This document shows positions 1 to 5,337 of a DNA stretch of 8,041 nt, one piece after another. The DNA comes from Maribacter sp. (GTDB lineage: Bacteria; Bacteroidota; Bacteroidia; Flavobacteriales; Flavobacteriaceae), in NCBI GenBank assembly GCA_030730545.1, contig JANQUX010000040.1, positions 3,069-11,109 of the forward strand, given 5' to 3'. The position numbers and the translations under genes were made by a program. How positions within the stretch are numbered: the stretch's first letter is position 1; each line of letters begins with the position of its first letter. The notes under the pieces are model-generated. The model saw only the letters and a program-made list of their open reading frames with translations. It was not told the DNA's origin and searched no databases.

Positions 1-305
1 GTCTCATTAGACTGCATTTTTGCTTTTCTTTTTTCTAATTGTCGTTGTAAATCATCTATAGATGAAGCAATCGCAGCTTCAAAACTACCACAAGACGATT
101 GTGCGAACAGTCGTGGACCCGGTGCACTCAAGCGAATATTACATACCATACCTGAATCGGGTGAAGAGGTATTCTCTTTTTTAAAGAAAACATCAGACCT
201 TACTATAAAATCGAATTTGTCCAATAATTTTTCAAGTTTTTGCGCTGCCATGATCTCTAATCGATTGCTGGCTTTTACATCGTCGTATTCAAAATTGATA
301 TTCAT
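1..305 (-). CDS. HPF/RaiA-family ribosome-associated protein (partial, 3' end outside window)
   Basis: Reading the minus strand from the ATG at 305-303 gives 101 codons with no stop before the window edge, so the C-terminus is missing. The protein begins MNINFEYDDVKAS, continues with a helix rich in Lys and Leu (AAQKLEKLLDKF, about residues 20-31), a strand RSDVFFK, then a strand ending in a Pro-Gly turn (IRLSAPGPRLFA) and a second helix (FEAAIASSIDDLQRQLEKRK, about 75-94). This beta-alpha-beta-beta-beta-alpha order, with the AAI..aID.L..QL.K.K signature, is that of the ribosome hibernation promoting factor/RaiA (sigma-54 modulation) family. Members bind the 30S decoding region and damp translation in stationary phase or stress. 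About 100 residues without a long C-terminal domain would fit the short HPF/YfiA type, but the end is not visible. It is transcribed away from the 104-aa gene at 541. The family call is firm; whether this is the main HPF of the cell cannot be told. Confidence 0.82.
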   Translation of the reverse strand, partial: MNINFEYDDVKASNRLEIMAAQKLEKLLDKFDFIVRSDVFFKKENTSSPDSGMVCNIRLSAPGPRLFAQSSCGSFEAAIASSIDDLQRQLEKRKAKMQSNE

Positions 306-321
306 AGGTTAAAAGTTTAGT

Positions 322-352
322 TTAAGGTACTCATTATAGTAGAGCATACCAA
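322..352 (-). promoter_or_regulatory. Possible promoter of the HPF/RaiA gene
   Basis: On the minus strand TTG (352-350) is followed after 20 bases by TACCTTAA (329-322). The Bacteroidota consensus is TTG, about 19-21 bases, then TAnnTTTG. The -7 box matches six of eight positions, so this is only a fair candidate. It would place the transcription start about 10 bases upstream of the ATG. Confidence 0.35.
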
Positions 353-441
353 TTAAATAATTCTTAAAGATTGCCAAGTCGAATGTTAAGGTTTTCTAAT
401 CCTTTTGTTTCTAAAAAGTTAGCAATTACGATGCTATTTTA

Positions 442-457
442 AAGTTTAGTTAAACTT
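442..457. repeat. Near-perfect palindrome AAGTTTAGTTAAACTT (candidate operator)
   Basis: Seven-base arms AAGTTTA and TAAACTT are separated by the two bases GT. The element lies 12 bases upstream of the candidate -33 box of the gene at 541 and in the divergent region shared with the HPF gene. The string AAAGTTTAGTT, which includes the left arm, occurs again at 312-322 just upstream of the HPF start. The symmetry and placement fit a dimeric regulator site, but no regulator is known and AT-rich DNA makes chance palindromes fairly common. Confidence 0.4.
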
Positions 458-469
458 ATAAAAACATAG

Positions 470-499
470 TTGAAAATAACACTTTCTTTATTTACTTTG
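470..499 (+). promoter_or_regulatory. Probable promoter of the 104-aa gene at 541
   Basis: TTG at 470-472 is followed after 19 bases by TTACTTTG at 492-499. This is close to the Bacteroidota vegetative promoter (TTG, about 19-21 bases, TAnnTTTG), with one mismatch in the TA. Transcription would begin near 505, leaving a leader of about 35 bases. Confidence 0.5.
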
Positions 500-540
500 A
501 GGTAAATTTCTTACAAATTCATTTTTTTAATAAGACAGCT

Positions 541-855
541 ATGGAGAATGGACAGGATGTATCGATGTGTTTAGGCAAATTAGAACGGTGTTACAACACT
601 ATTCAGCTTTTTAAAATTAGGGTAGATTCTTATTTATATGAGCCTACCACCATGGCATTATTCGAAACCAAGGTGTATCTAATGAATAAAATTACTCATC
701 TTTCAGATGCCAATAAGAAGCTGTTAGAATTTATGAAATCTTCAAAAGATCTGTTGCCTGAACAATATAAAATGGTCAACTATCATATTCGCGAAACTTT
801 CGAACTTGAATTTGATTTTATGGAGTATACATTAAAATTTAGACAACCCGTTTAA
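541..855 (+). CDS. Small hypothetical protein, SYLYEP-motif paralogue A (104 aa)
   Basis: I do not recognise a named family. The 104-residue product has no signal peptide or membrane segment and is predicted by eye to be largely helical, so probably cytosolic. Its core is SYLYEP (residues 30-35) followed by TT...FETK..L (36-47) and, near the end, FELEFDFMEY (87-96). The same pattern is in the 102-aa protein encoded at 6290-6598. The two align without gaps over nearly their whole length, with about a quarter of residues identical, including SYLYEP, the FE.K motif, and ELE at identical spacing, so they are paralogues. ATG at 541 is the first start in frame and lies about 40 bases downstream of a promoter-like sequence. 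There is no Shine-Dalgarno sequence, which is usual in this phylum. No terminator is visible before the next gene, 116 bases downstream. Function unknown. Confidence 0.75.
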   Translation: MENGQDVSMCLGKLERCYNTIQLFKIRVDSYLYEPTTMALFETKVYLMNKITHLSDANKKLLEFMKSSKDLLPEQYKMVNYHIRETFELEFDFMEYTLKFRQPV

Positions 856-971
856 CGACCTATTTATTAGCCAATTGGTAAAAAATCCATTATTTATCAT
901 AATGTTATCTTATTAAATCAATTTTAAAATAAATGTTCTTAATTTAGACCTAGAACACTTACTTATTTAAT

Positions 972-1298
972 ATGAAAACTTTAATGCGGCTAACTATTTG
1001 CTGCTCTTTATTTTTTACCGGTTTGTCGTATTCACAAACGAAGGAGTCTACAAAAACCAACCCGAACGAAGAAGATGAAGGTCCTGTAATGTTTCAATTT
1101 GAGCCAAATTACGAAACGGCAGTAATGCTACAAAGAGCCGCTTTGAAACAAAAAATCAGAAGTCTCGATACCCTAAATATTACTGACCGAAAGCGTCAAC
1201 GTTTAATCAAAGCATTGTACAAAGAATCTCGTGCCTTAGACTTTAAAAAATCTGTATTAGTAAATACTGAATTTGAAGAAGAAGAGTTCGAAGATTAA
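972..1298 (+). CDS. Small secreted hypothetical protein with acidic C-terminus (108 aa)
   Basis: The N-terminus MKTLMRLTICCSLFFTGLSYSQ is a Sec signal peptide: two basic residues, a hydrophobic core, and a likely signal peptidase I site after SYS (about residue 21). The two cysteines at 10-11 lie inside the hydrophobic stretch and lack a lipobox context, so a lipoprotein is less likely. The mature part of about 87 residues has an acidic, polar linker (residues 22-38), a helical middle rich in Lys, Arg and Leu (about 50-92), and an acidic tail EFEEEEFED. It is probably periplasmic. The ATG at 972 is the only start giving a complete signal peptide. The DUF4251 lipoprotein gene follows after 55 bases on the same strand and could be co-transcribed. 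I do not recognise a family and assign no function. Confidence 0.72.
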   Translation: MKTLMRLTICCSLFFTGLSYSQTKESTKTNPNEEDEGPVMFQFEPNYETAVMLQRAALKQKIRSLDTLNITDRKRQRLIKALYKESRALDFKKSVLVNTEFEEEEFED

Positions 1299-1331
1299 AC
1301 TTCATTTTTTCGCATAGATTTCGTAGCTTAT

Positions 1332-1354
1332 TAGATGATTAAAATTATCATCTA
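1332..1354 (+). promoter_or_regulatory. Hairpin ending on the start codon of the DUF4251 gene
   Basis: TAGATGAT (1332-1339), a seven-base loop TAAAATT, and ATCATCTA (1347-1354) form a perfect eight-base-pair stem. The last base of the stem is the A of the ATG at 1354. In RNA this would hold the initiation region in a stem. A weak -7-like box TAGATTTC at 1315-1322 would start transcription close to the foot of the stem. The stem is AU-rich (six A-U and two G-C pairs), so it could be temperature-sensitive. The structure is seen; a regulatory role is inferred. Confidence 0.4.
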
Positions 1355-1896
1355 TGAGAACTATACTTGTATTTATATTCGCCTATAGCGTTTTGTTAGG
1401 TTGTTCATCTTCAAAAAATGTAATTAGCGATACGCATGCTATTCACGATTTGGTGGCATCAAAACAAATAGAGTTTATAGCAACATCTACCAACCCAACC
1501 GTTACTCAAAGTCTAACTGCGGTCGCAAACAGCGGACTCATTCCGCCCGGGAGTACTATTTCGCGTATCGATTTAACAGGTACTGGTAATTACTTAAAGA
1601 TTTTTGGCGATAGTGTATCGGCAAACTTACCTTATTATGGAGAACGCCAATTTGGTGGCGGTTATGGTGCTACCTCAGGAATTGAGTTTAAAGGACTACC
1701 AGAGCATTATACGCAAGCGTTTAATAGTGACAAGCAAAAGTATGTCATAAGCTTTCAAGTATCCGATAAATCTGATCGGTATACAGTTTACATTGATATC
1801 TATCCGAATAAATCAAGTCTGGTTTCTGTAAACATGGCCAATAGAAATGCCATTCAATATAATGGTAATGTAAATGCTATTAAAGAAGAAGAATAA
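1354..1896 (+). CDS. DUF4251 family lipoprotein (180 aa)
   Basis: Residues 1-17 (MRTILVFIFAYSVLLGC) form a lipoprotein signal peptide with lipobox LLGC; Cys17 would be lipidated. The mature domain shows the features I associate with DUF4251, a family found mostly in Bacteroidota: IPPGSTISRIDLTGTGNYLKIFGDSVSANLPYYG in outline (the I.GD turn at 83-86 and LPYYG at 92-96), then GIEF (109-112), alternating beta strands (130-137 and 143-149), and a closing segment of type VNMANRNAIQYNGNV (158-173). These are probably strands of a small beta-rich domain at the outer membrane or periplasm. The family has no established function. The first ATG gives a correct signal peptide. It lies 55 bases after the small secreted protein, with a hairpin between them, and has no clear terminator after it. 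Confidence 0.85.
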   Translation: MRTILVFIFAYSVLLGCSSSKNVISDTHAIHDLVASKQIEFIATSTNPTVTQSLTAVANSGLIPPGSTISRIDLTGTGNYLKIFGDSVSANLPYYGERQFGGGYGATSGIEFKGLPEHYTQAFNSDKQKYVISFQVSDKSDRYTVYIDIYPNKSSLVSVNMANRNAIQYNGNVNAIKEEE

Positions 1897-2001
1897 CGTA
1901 TTCAGCACGAGTTAATTGACCCTAATTTTCGATTTTATGTTAAGAAGAGGCTAAAAAGGGAAGGTTTTGCCATAATCTTCGTTATTCCCTATTGAGAATA
2001 A

Positions 2002-2009
2002 TACCTTTG
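2002..2009 (+). promoter_or_regulatory. Promoter -7 element TACCTTTG of the SlyD-like gene
   Basis: TACCTTTG is a full match to the Bacteroidota TAnnTTTG -7 element and lies 36 bases before the start codon at 2046, implying a leader of roughly 30 bases. No clean TTG is present at the expected -33 distance. The nearest similar triplets are TTC at 1978-1980 and TTA at 1982-1984. A short inverted repeat, TTATTC (1982-1987) and GAATAA (1996-2001), abuts the -7 box on its upstream side. Confidence 0.6.
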
Positions 2010-2045
2010 CGCCTCAATTAAGTGAAATAGTAGAAATTAAATAGT

Positions 2046-2474
2046 ATGAGTAAAGTAAAAGCAGATAGTCAAGTAAAAGTACATTACACAGGTAAATTAA
2101 GTAATGGTCAAATATTTGATAGTTCGGTAGATAGAGAACCTTTAGAGGTAAAATTGGGACAAGGTAGTTTAATACCTGGTTTTGAAAAGGGATTGTTGGA
2201 TATGCAAGCAAACGATAAGAAAACAATCGTAATTGCTAAAGAAGATGCATACGGCGAAAAACAAAAAGAGCTTTTTCAAACTGTTCCAAAATCAGATTTG
2301 CCACAAGATATGGAGCCAAAAGTAGATATGGCACTTATGGCAACCAATGCAGATGGTAGTGAAAGACAATTACGTGTTGCAGAAGTAAACGAAAATGATA
2401 TCGTTGTAGATGCAAACCACCCTTTGGCTGGTCAAGATTTAACCTTCGAATTAGAATTGGTTGAAGTTAAATAA
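2046..2474 (+). CDS. FKBP-type peptidyl-prolyl cis-trans isomerase, SlyD-like
   Basis: This 142-residue protein lacks a signal peptide, so it is cytosolic. The FKBP half-domain is VKVHYTGKLSNGQIFDSS (10-27) followed by LGQGSLIPGFEKGLLDM (37-53) and EDAYGE (66-71), with pocket residues Tyr14, Phe24, Asp25, Ile43, Phe46 and Tyr69. Residues about 73-121 form the insert-in-flap chaperone domain typical of SlyD. The chain then returns to the FKBP fold with NHPLAGQDLTFELELV (124-139), the SlyD signature. SlyD proteins isomerise Xaa-Pro bonds and bind unfolded chains. The His/Cys-rich metal-binding tail of E. coli SlyD is absent, as in many shorter members, so a role in nickel handling is unlikely. 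The gene has its own promoter and a strong terminator and so appears monocistronic. Confidence 0.93.
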   Translation: MSKVKADSQVKVHYTGKLSNGQIFDSSVDREPLEVKLGQGSLIPGFEKGLLDMQANDKKTIVIAKEDAYGEKQKELFQTVPKSDLPQDMEPKVDMALMATNADGSERQLRVAEVNENDIVVDANHPLAGQDLTFELELVEVK

Positions 2475-2490
2475 TACTTAGAAATAGTAT

Positions 2491-2521
2491 AAAAAAACCG
2501 CCTATTGGGCGGTTTTTTTTT
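2491..2521 (+). terminator. Intrinsic terminator after the SlyD-like gene
   Basis: A stem of seven A-T pairs plus CCGCC/GGCGG (2491-2502 with 2508-2519) closes a five-base loop TATTG and is followed by a run of nine T. The A tract upstream makes it potentially active in both directions. It begins 16 bases after the stop codon. Confidence 0.93.
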
Positions 2522-2556
2522 GGTTTGTAGTGTGCGATATTAATCCATCGAAATGG

Positions 2557-2564
2557 TATCTTTG
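2557..2564 (+). promoter_or_regulatory. Promoter -7 element TATCTTTG of the TlpA-propeller operon
   Basis: TATCTTTG matches TAnnTTTG fully. It lies just after an upstream in-frame ATG (2553) and four bases before the ATG at 2568. If used, transcription starts around 2569-2571, so the mRNA would be leaderless or nearly so. The -33 region has no well-spaced TTG (the closest, 2525-2527, is 29 bases away), so a chance match is possible. Confidence 0.45.
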
Positions 2565-2567
2565 AAT

Positions 2568-3074
2568 ATGAATTTAAGAACATTGTATTTCTTCATTTTA
2601 AGTATTGCTATTACAAGTTGTAAAGAAGTAAAATCAGAGGTAAATACAGAAGTTATACCCGAAGTTATAGTAGAAAAGATTTCCACTTCGACTTATGAAG
2701 ATTTAGAGGGTAACCCTATAGAATTAGCTGATTACAAAGGTAAACGTGTGTTGGTGAACTATTGGGCAACGTGGTGCAGGCCATGCATCGAAGAAATGCC
2801 AGATATGGAGAAAGCACAAACCATTCTAGAAAAAGACAACTACGTATTTCTATTTGCATCTGATCAATCTGTAGATAAAATTATAAAGTTTAAAGAAGCA
2901 CGCAAATTTCAATTAGATTTTATAAGATATAACGGCGTATATGCCGAAGAAAATGTGAGTGCCTTACCGGCAACATTTATTTATAATGAAGTAGGGGAGC
3001 AGGTATTGCGTTTTGATGGCGGATTGAAGTGGGATAGTCCCGAAATGATCGAAAAACTTAGAGCGGTAAAGTAA
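2568..3074 (+). CDS. TlpA-like thioredoxin-fold lipoprotein (thiol-disulfide oxidoreductase)
   Basis: The signal peptide MNLRTLYFFILSIAITSC ends in a lipobox with the lipidated Cys at residue 18, giving an envelope-anchored protein of 168 residues. An ATG five codons upstream (2553) is in frame, but 2568 gives a more typical signal peptide, and a -7 promoter box sits between the two starts. The thioredoxin domain follows a short linker: LEGNPIELADYKGKRVLVNYWATWCRPCIEEMP contains the redox motif CRPC (Cys70 and Cys73 from this start). SALPATF carries the cis-proline facing the active site (about residue 134). Family members reduce or exchange disulfides in substrate proteins such as cytochrome c or copper-site proteins. 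The stop codon TAA shares its last base with the next gene's ATG, so the two are translationally coupled. The propeller protein with its CDCC cluster is an attractive but unproven substrate. CKEV after lipidation resembles the K-(D/E) surface-export signal of some Flavobacteriia. Confidence 0.88.
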   Translation: MNLRTLYFFILSIAITSCKEVKSEVNTEVIPEVIVEKISTSTYEDLEGNPIELADYKGKRVLVNYWATWCRPCIEEMPDMEKAQTILEKDNYVFLFASDQSVDKIIKFKEARKFQLDFIRYNGVYAEENVSALPATFIYNEVGEQVLRFDGGLKWDSPEMIEKLRAVK

Positions 3075-4315
3075 TGCACATACTAACGAAGACTTTTTTT
3101 CTTTTCTCGGTAACCAGTTTGATGTTAGGTTGCAAAGAAGAACCTAAGATTATATTGCCGGAAGCACCAGTAAGCTTGATAGAAGACATGATTTCACCGG
3201 CAGGTGAATCTAGTGCTTTGCCACACTTATTGTCCAATAAAGATGTTGCCATGCTTTCATGGGTAGAAACTTCTAACGATACAATGGCGACTTTACGATA
3301 TTCTCAATTGATCGATGGTAAGTGGCAAGAAGCGCAAAATATATGGAGTGGTACAGAATGGTTTGTGAACTGGGCAGATTACCCTATGATTACCGAGAAC
3401 AATGGTAATTTATGGTCTCATGTTTTAAAGAAATCTACAGCAGGTACGTATTCTTATGATATAAAAATGAACGTGAAACCAAAGGGAGCAACCGATTGGA
3501 TAACCGGTTTAGAACTGCATACCGATGGTACGCCGACCGAACATGGTTTTGTAAGCATAGTGCCGTATAATAACAACTTCTTCGTCAATTGGCTCGATGG
3601 TAGAAATACCGAAGAAAATAAGGCTGGGGAGCGCGGAGCAATGACCTTACGTGGCGGAGTGGTTTCTGCTACAGGAAAATTATTAGAAGAATATGAATTG
3701 GATGATAGCTCATGCGATTGTTGCCAGACGACTTCAGCGATAACAGATAATGGTCCGGTAGTAATCTATCGTAATCGATCAGAAGATGAAATTCGTGACA
3801 TCAGTATTGTTCGCCAAGTGAAAGGGGAGTGGACGGCACCTAAAGTTATACATGAAGATGATTGGCAGATTAAAGGGTGTCCCGTAAACGGACCAAAAGT
3901 AGATGCCTTGGGTAATAATTTGGTCGTCGCTTGGTTTACAGGCGCATCAAATAAGCAAAAGGTTCAAATCGCTTTTTCTTCGGATGGAGGAGCTGAATTT
4001 TCTGAGCCAGTTATAGTTGCCGAAGGTACTATAATGGGTCGTGTTGATGTTGTTTGGATGGATGAAGATCACGCTATAGTAAGCTGGATGGAAGCCAATG
4101 ATAAAACGGCATTGTTTAAGGCAATGGTGGTGAATAAAGACGGAACAACTTCTAAAAAGAAAGTGATTACCGAAATGGTAGATTCTCGAAAATCCGGATT
4201 TCCTCAAATGGAAATTGTAGAGGAAACCCTATATTTTGCATGGACCGAGCAAGATGGTGCAGTCACTCAAGTACGTACTGCTAAGATGCCGGTAGAAGGT
4301 TTTTCGATTAATTAA
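3074..4315 (+). CDS. Sialidase-fold (BNR/Asp-box) beta-propeller lipoprotein with CDCC cysteine motif
   Basis: The 413-residue product begins with lipoprotein signal peptide MHILTKTFFLFSVTSLMLGC (Cys20 lipidated), followed by KEEPK, which fits the K-(D/E)2 lipoprotein surface-export signal described in Capnocytophaga. The rest is repeated strand blades: ...ALPHLLSNKDVAMLSWVE (about 48-65), ADYPMITENNGNLWSHVL (101-118), GFVSIVPYNNNFFVNWLDGR (158-177), KVDALGNNLVVAWFTG (275-290), HAIVSWME (333-340) and TLYFAWTE (385-392). One Asp-box is visible (SSDGGAEF, 302-309). Distinctive residues are SCDCCQTT (213-220, Cys214, 216, 217), YRNRSEDEIRDI (232-243) and GCPVNGP (268-274, Cys269). The fold is that of sialidase-like propellers, but I see no full sialidase active site, so enzymatic sialidase activity is doubtful. 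The clustered cysteines may form disulfides or bind a metal. It overlaps the TlpA-like gene by one base. Confidence 0.8.
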   Translation: MHILTKTFFLFSVTSLMLGCKEEPKIILPEAPVSLIEDMISPAGESSALPHLLSNKDVAMLSWVETSNDTMATLRYSQLIDGKWQEAQNIWSGTEWFVNWADYPMITENNGNLWSHVLKKSTAGTYSYDIKMNVKPKGATDWITGLELHTDGTPTEHGFVSIVPYNNNFFVNWLDGRNTEENKAGERGAMTLRGGVVSATGKLLEEYELDDSSCDCCQTTSAITDNGPVVIYRNRSEDEIRDISIVRQVKGEWTAPKVIHEDDWQIKGCPVNGPKVDALGNNLVVAWFTGASNKQKVQIAFSSDGGAEFSEPVIVAEGTIMGRVDVVWMDEDHAIVSWMEANDKTALFKAMVVNKDGTTSKKKVITEMVDSRKSGFPQMEIVEETLYFAWTEQDGAVTQVRTAKMPVEGFSIN

Positions 4316-4775
4316 CCGAAATCAATTCAATATCAAATACCAATACAGAACCACCAGGTATACCATTATAATCAAAACTACCATAGGCTAAGTGAGATGG
4401 TACTAGCAGTACGCCGTTTCCACCTTCGTTAAATAAGGGAATACCTTCTGTCCACCCTGCAATTACTTGATTAAGACCTATAGATAGTCCTTCTGCACTT
4501 TGGTCAAAAACTTCACCATCAAGAAAATAACCTCTATAAGCTACAGTTACATTAGAAGAAGCAGATGGTTTTGATCCATCACCTTGGTTTTCAATAATAT
4601 AGTGTAAGCCAGAAGCAGTAGTTTGTGACTCCAGCTCGTTAGCAATTAAATATGCATTAATCTCTTCTTCATTGATTGCGGTAAAATCGATAGCCTCAAG
4701 AGGAGTTTGCTTGTCATCGTTAGATCCACAAGAAATCATAGTAGTTACAAGAAGAAGTATGGTAATGTATTTCAT
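4308..4775 (-). CDS. FKBP-type peptidyl-prolyl isomerase lipoprotein
   Basis: Starting at the ATG at 4775-4773 the protein has 155 residues. MKYITILLLVTTMISC is a lipoprotein signal peptide (Cys16 lipidated), followed by GSNDD and an acidic linker. The FKBP domain spans about 73-153: VTVAYRGYFLDGEVFDQS, LNQVIAGWTEGIPLF, LLVPSHLAYGS, IPGGSVLVFDIELISV. Ligand-pocket residues are conserved: Tyr80, Phe90, Asp91, Val104, Ile105, Trp108, Tyr131 and Phe147. The intact pocket supports an active prolyl isomerase in the periplasm or at the outer membrane. An in-frame ATG 16 codons upstream (4823) is rejected because it would precede the signal peptide and sits on the -33 box of the likely promoter. The gene converges on the propeller gene, and both stop codons lie in the shared palindrome TTAATTAA (4308-4315). 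No terminator is seen between them. Confidence 0.93.
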   Translation of the reverse strand: MKYITILLLVTTMISCGSNDDKQTPLEAIDFTAINEEEINAYLIANELESQTTASGLHYIIENQGDGSKPSASSNVTVAYRGYFLDGEVFDQSAEGLSIGLNQVIAGWTEGIPLFNEGGNGVLLVPSHLAYGSFDYNGIPGGSVLVFDIELISVN

Positions 4776-4789
4776 TATATTTTTTTTTG

Positions 4790-4823
4790 GAAAGATAGTT
4801 TTTGCTCCATAAACATACACCAA
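4790..4823 (-). promoter_or_regulatory. Probable promoter of the FKBP lipoprotein gene
   Basis: On the minus strand TTG (4823-4821) is followed after 23 bases by TATCTTTC (4797-4790), which matches TAnnTTTG at seven of eight positions. Transcription would start near 4785, about 10 bases before the ATG at 4775. The spacer is at the long end of the usual range. Confidence 0.45.
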
Positions 4824-4868
4824 TTTAAGATGTATTTAACCATTATAATAAATAGTAGGGTATACCAA

Positions 4869-5099
4869 TTATGCAATAAAGGTATTCACCGAAAAGCGGA
4901 CGCTACAATTTTGGTACAGGTATTTTTGAAATTTTATGGCATGCGATTGCGATTCAAAAACAACGGCTTCTGTAATGCTATTCGCTAAAACAAGATGCCC
5001 AATAAGGTATTCTACGTAGTAGGTGTTGTTTTCAGAAAGAAGAACAAAATTAGGTTTTGTAGTCACGCTAGTTATTTTAACGATACTAAAATAAAGCAT
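4869..5099 (-). CDS. Possible small hypothetical protein (76 aa)
   Basis: This minus-strand frame of 76 residues fills most of an otherwise empty 562-base gap. The middle reads like a folded protein rather than random translation: NFVLLSENNTYYVEYLIGHLVLAN (17-40) suggests a beta hairpin, followed by ITEAVVFESQSHAIKFQKYLYQN (42-64), which has amphipathic helix character with regularly spaced Ala and Phe. There is no signal peptide, and no clear promoter or ribosome binding site upstream. The first ATG is the only one in the frame. I do not recognise a family. The opposite strand also holds an open frame (4707-4988), which has a poor composition and overlaps the FKBP gene. If this gene is not real, the region 4776-5337 holds only the FKBP promoter and the cold-shock promoter. 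Confidence 0.5.
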   Translation of the reverse strand: MLYFSIVKITSVTTKPNFVLLSENNTYYVEYLIGHLVLANSITEAVVFESQSHAIKFQKYLYQNCSVRFSVNTFIA

Positions 5100-5280
5100 T
5101 TATTTATGTGATCCTAATTTTTTTGGTTTTGGTTATTAAATAGATGTTTAGGTGGGTATTATTACTGCTACTGATGATAAATAAGAGCTTGTAATTGGTG
5201 GAAGAATTAACCGTCATTCATAAAAAGGTGAGGGTTGAAATAAATAGATGAAAGAGTACAATTATATCAGTTTTTAATTT

Positions 5281-5297
5281 TTGGCATTATAGTTGCA
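5281..5297 (+). promoter_or_regulatory. Sigma-54-type (-24/-12) promoter of the cold-shock gene
   Basis: TTGGCATTATAGTTGCA fits the RpoN consensus YTGGCACGRNNNTTGCW at all defined positions except the C and G after TGGCA. The invariant GG (5283-5284) and GC (5295-5296) have the required ten bases between them. The start would fall near 5308, leaving a leader of about 30 bases. The same stretch also contains TATAGTTG, a seven-of-eight match to the vegetative TAnnTTTG box, so an ordinary promoter is the main alternative. No clear enhancer-binding repeat was seen in the 180 bases upstream. Confidence 0.5.
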
Positions 5298-5337
5298 ATT
5301 CATCTAGTAATTATTAATATCAAATTATATTACATTT

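Noticed and set aside
856..971. Promoter-like TAATTTAG (940-947) and palindrome CCAATTGG (871-878)
   Set aside because: The box has a mismatch and no TTG at a suitable distance; an eight-base palindrome alone is expected by chance.
2014..2226. 70-residue open frame on the minus strand over the SlyD-like gene
   Set aside because: It lies opposite a strongly supported gene, and its Leu/Tyr-rich translation is typical of the complement of an AT-rich coding region.
3074..4315. Naming the propeller protein a true sialidase
   Set aside because: Only one clear Asp-box and no convincing arginine triad or catalytic Tyr/Glu pair were seen; the fold resemblance does not justify an enzymatic call.
4937..4950. 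TGGCATGCGATTGC, resembling a sigma-54 site
   Set aside because: The spacing between TGGCA and TTGC is five bases instead of six, and it lies inside the minus-strand small frame with no gene downstream on the plus strand.
4707..4988. 93-residue open frame on the plus strand
   Set aside because: It overlaps the signal peptide end of the FKBP gene and its promoter, has no recognisable protein pattern, and runs opposite the better 76-aa frame.
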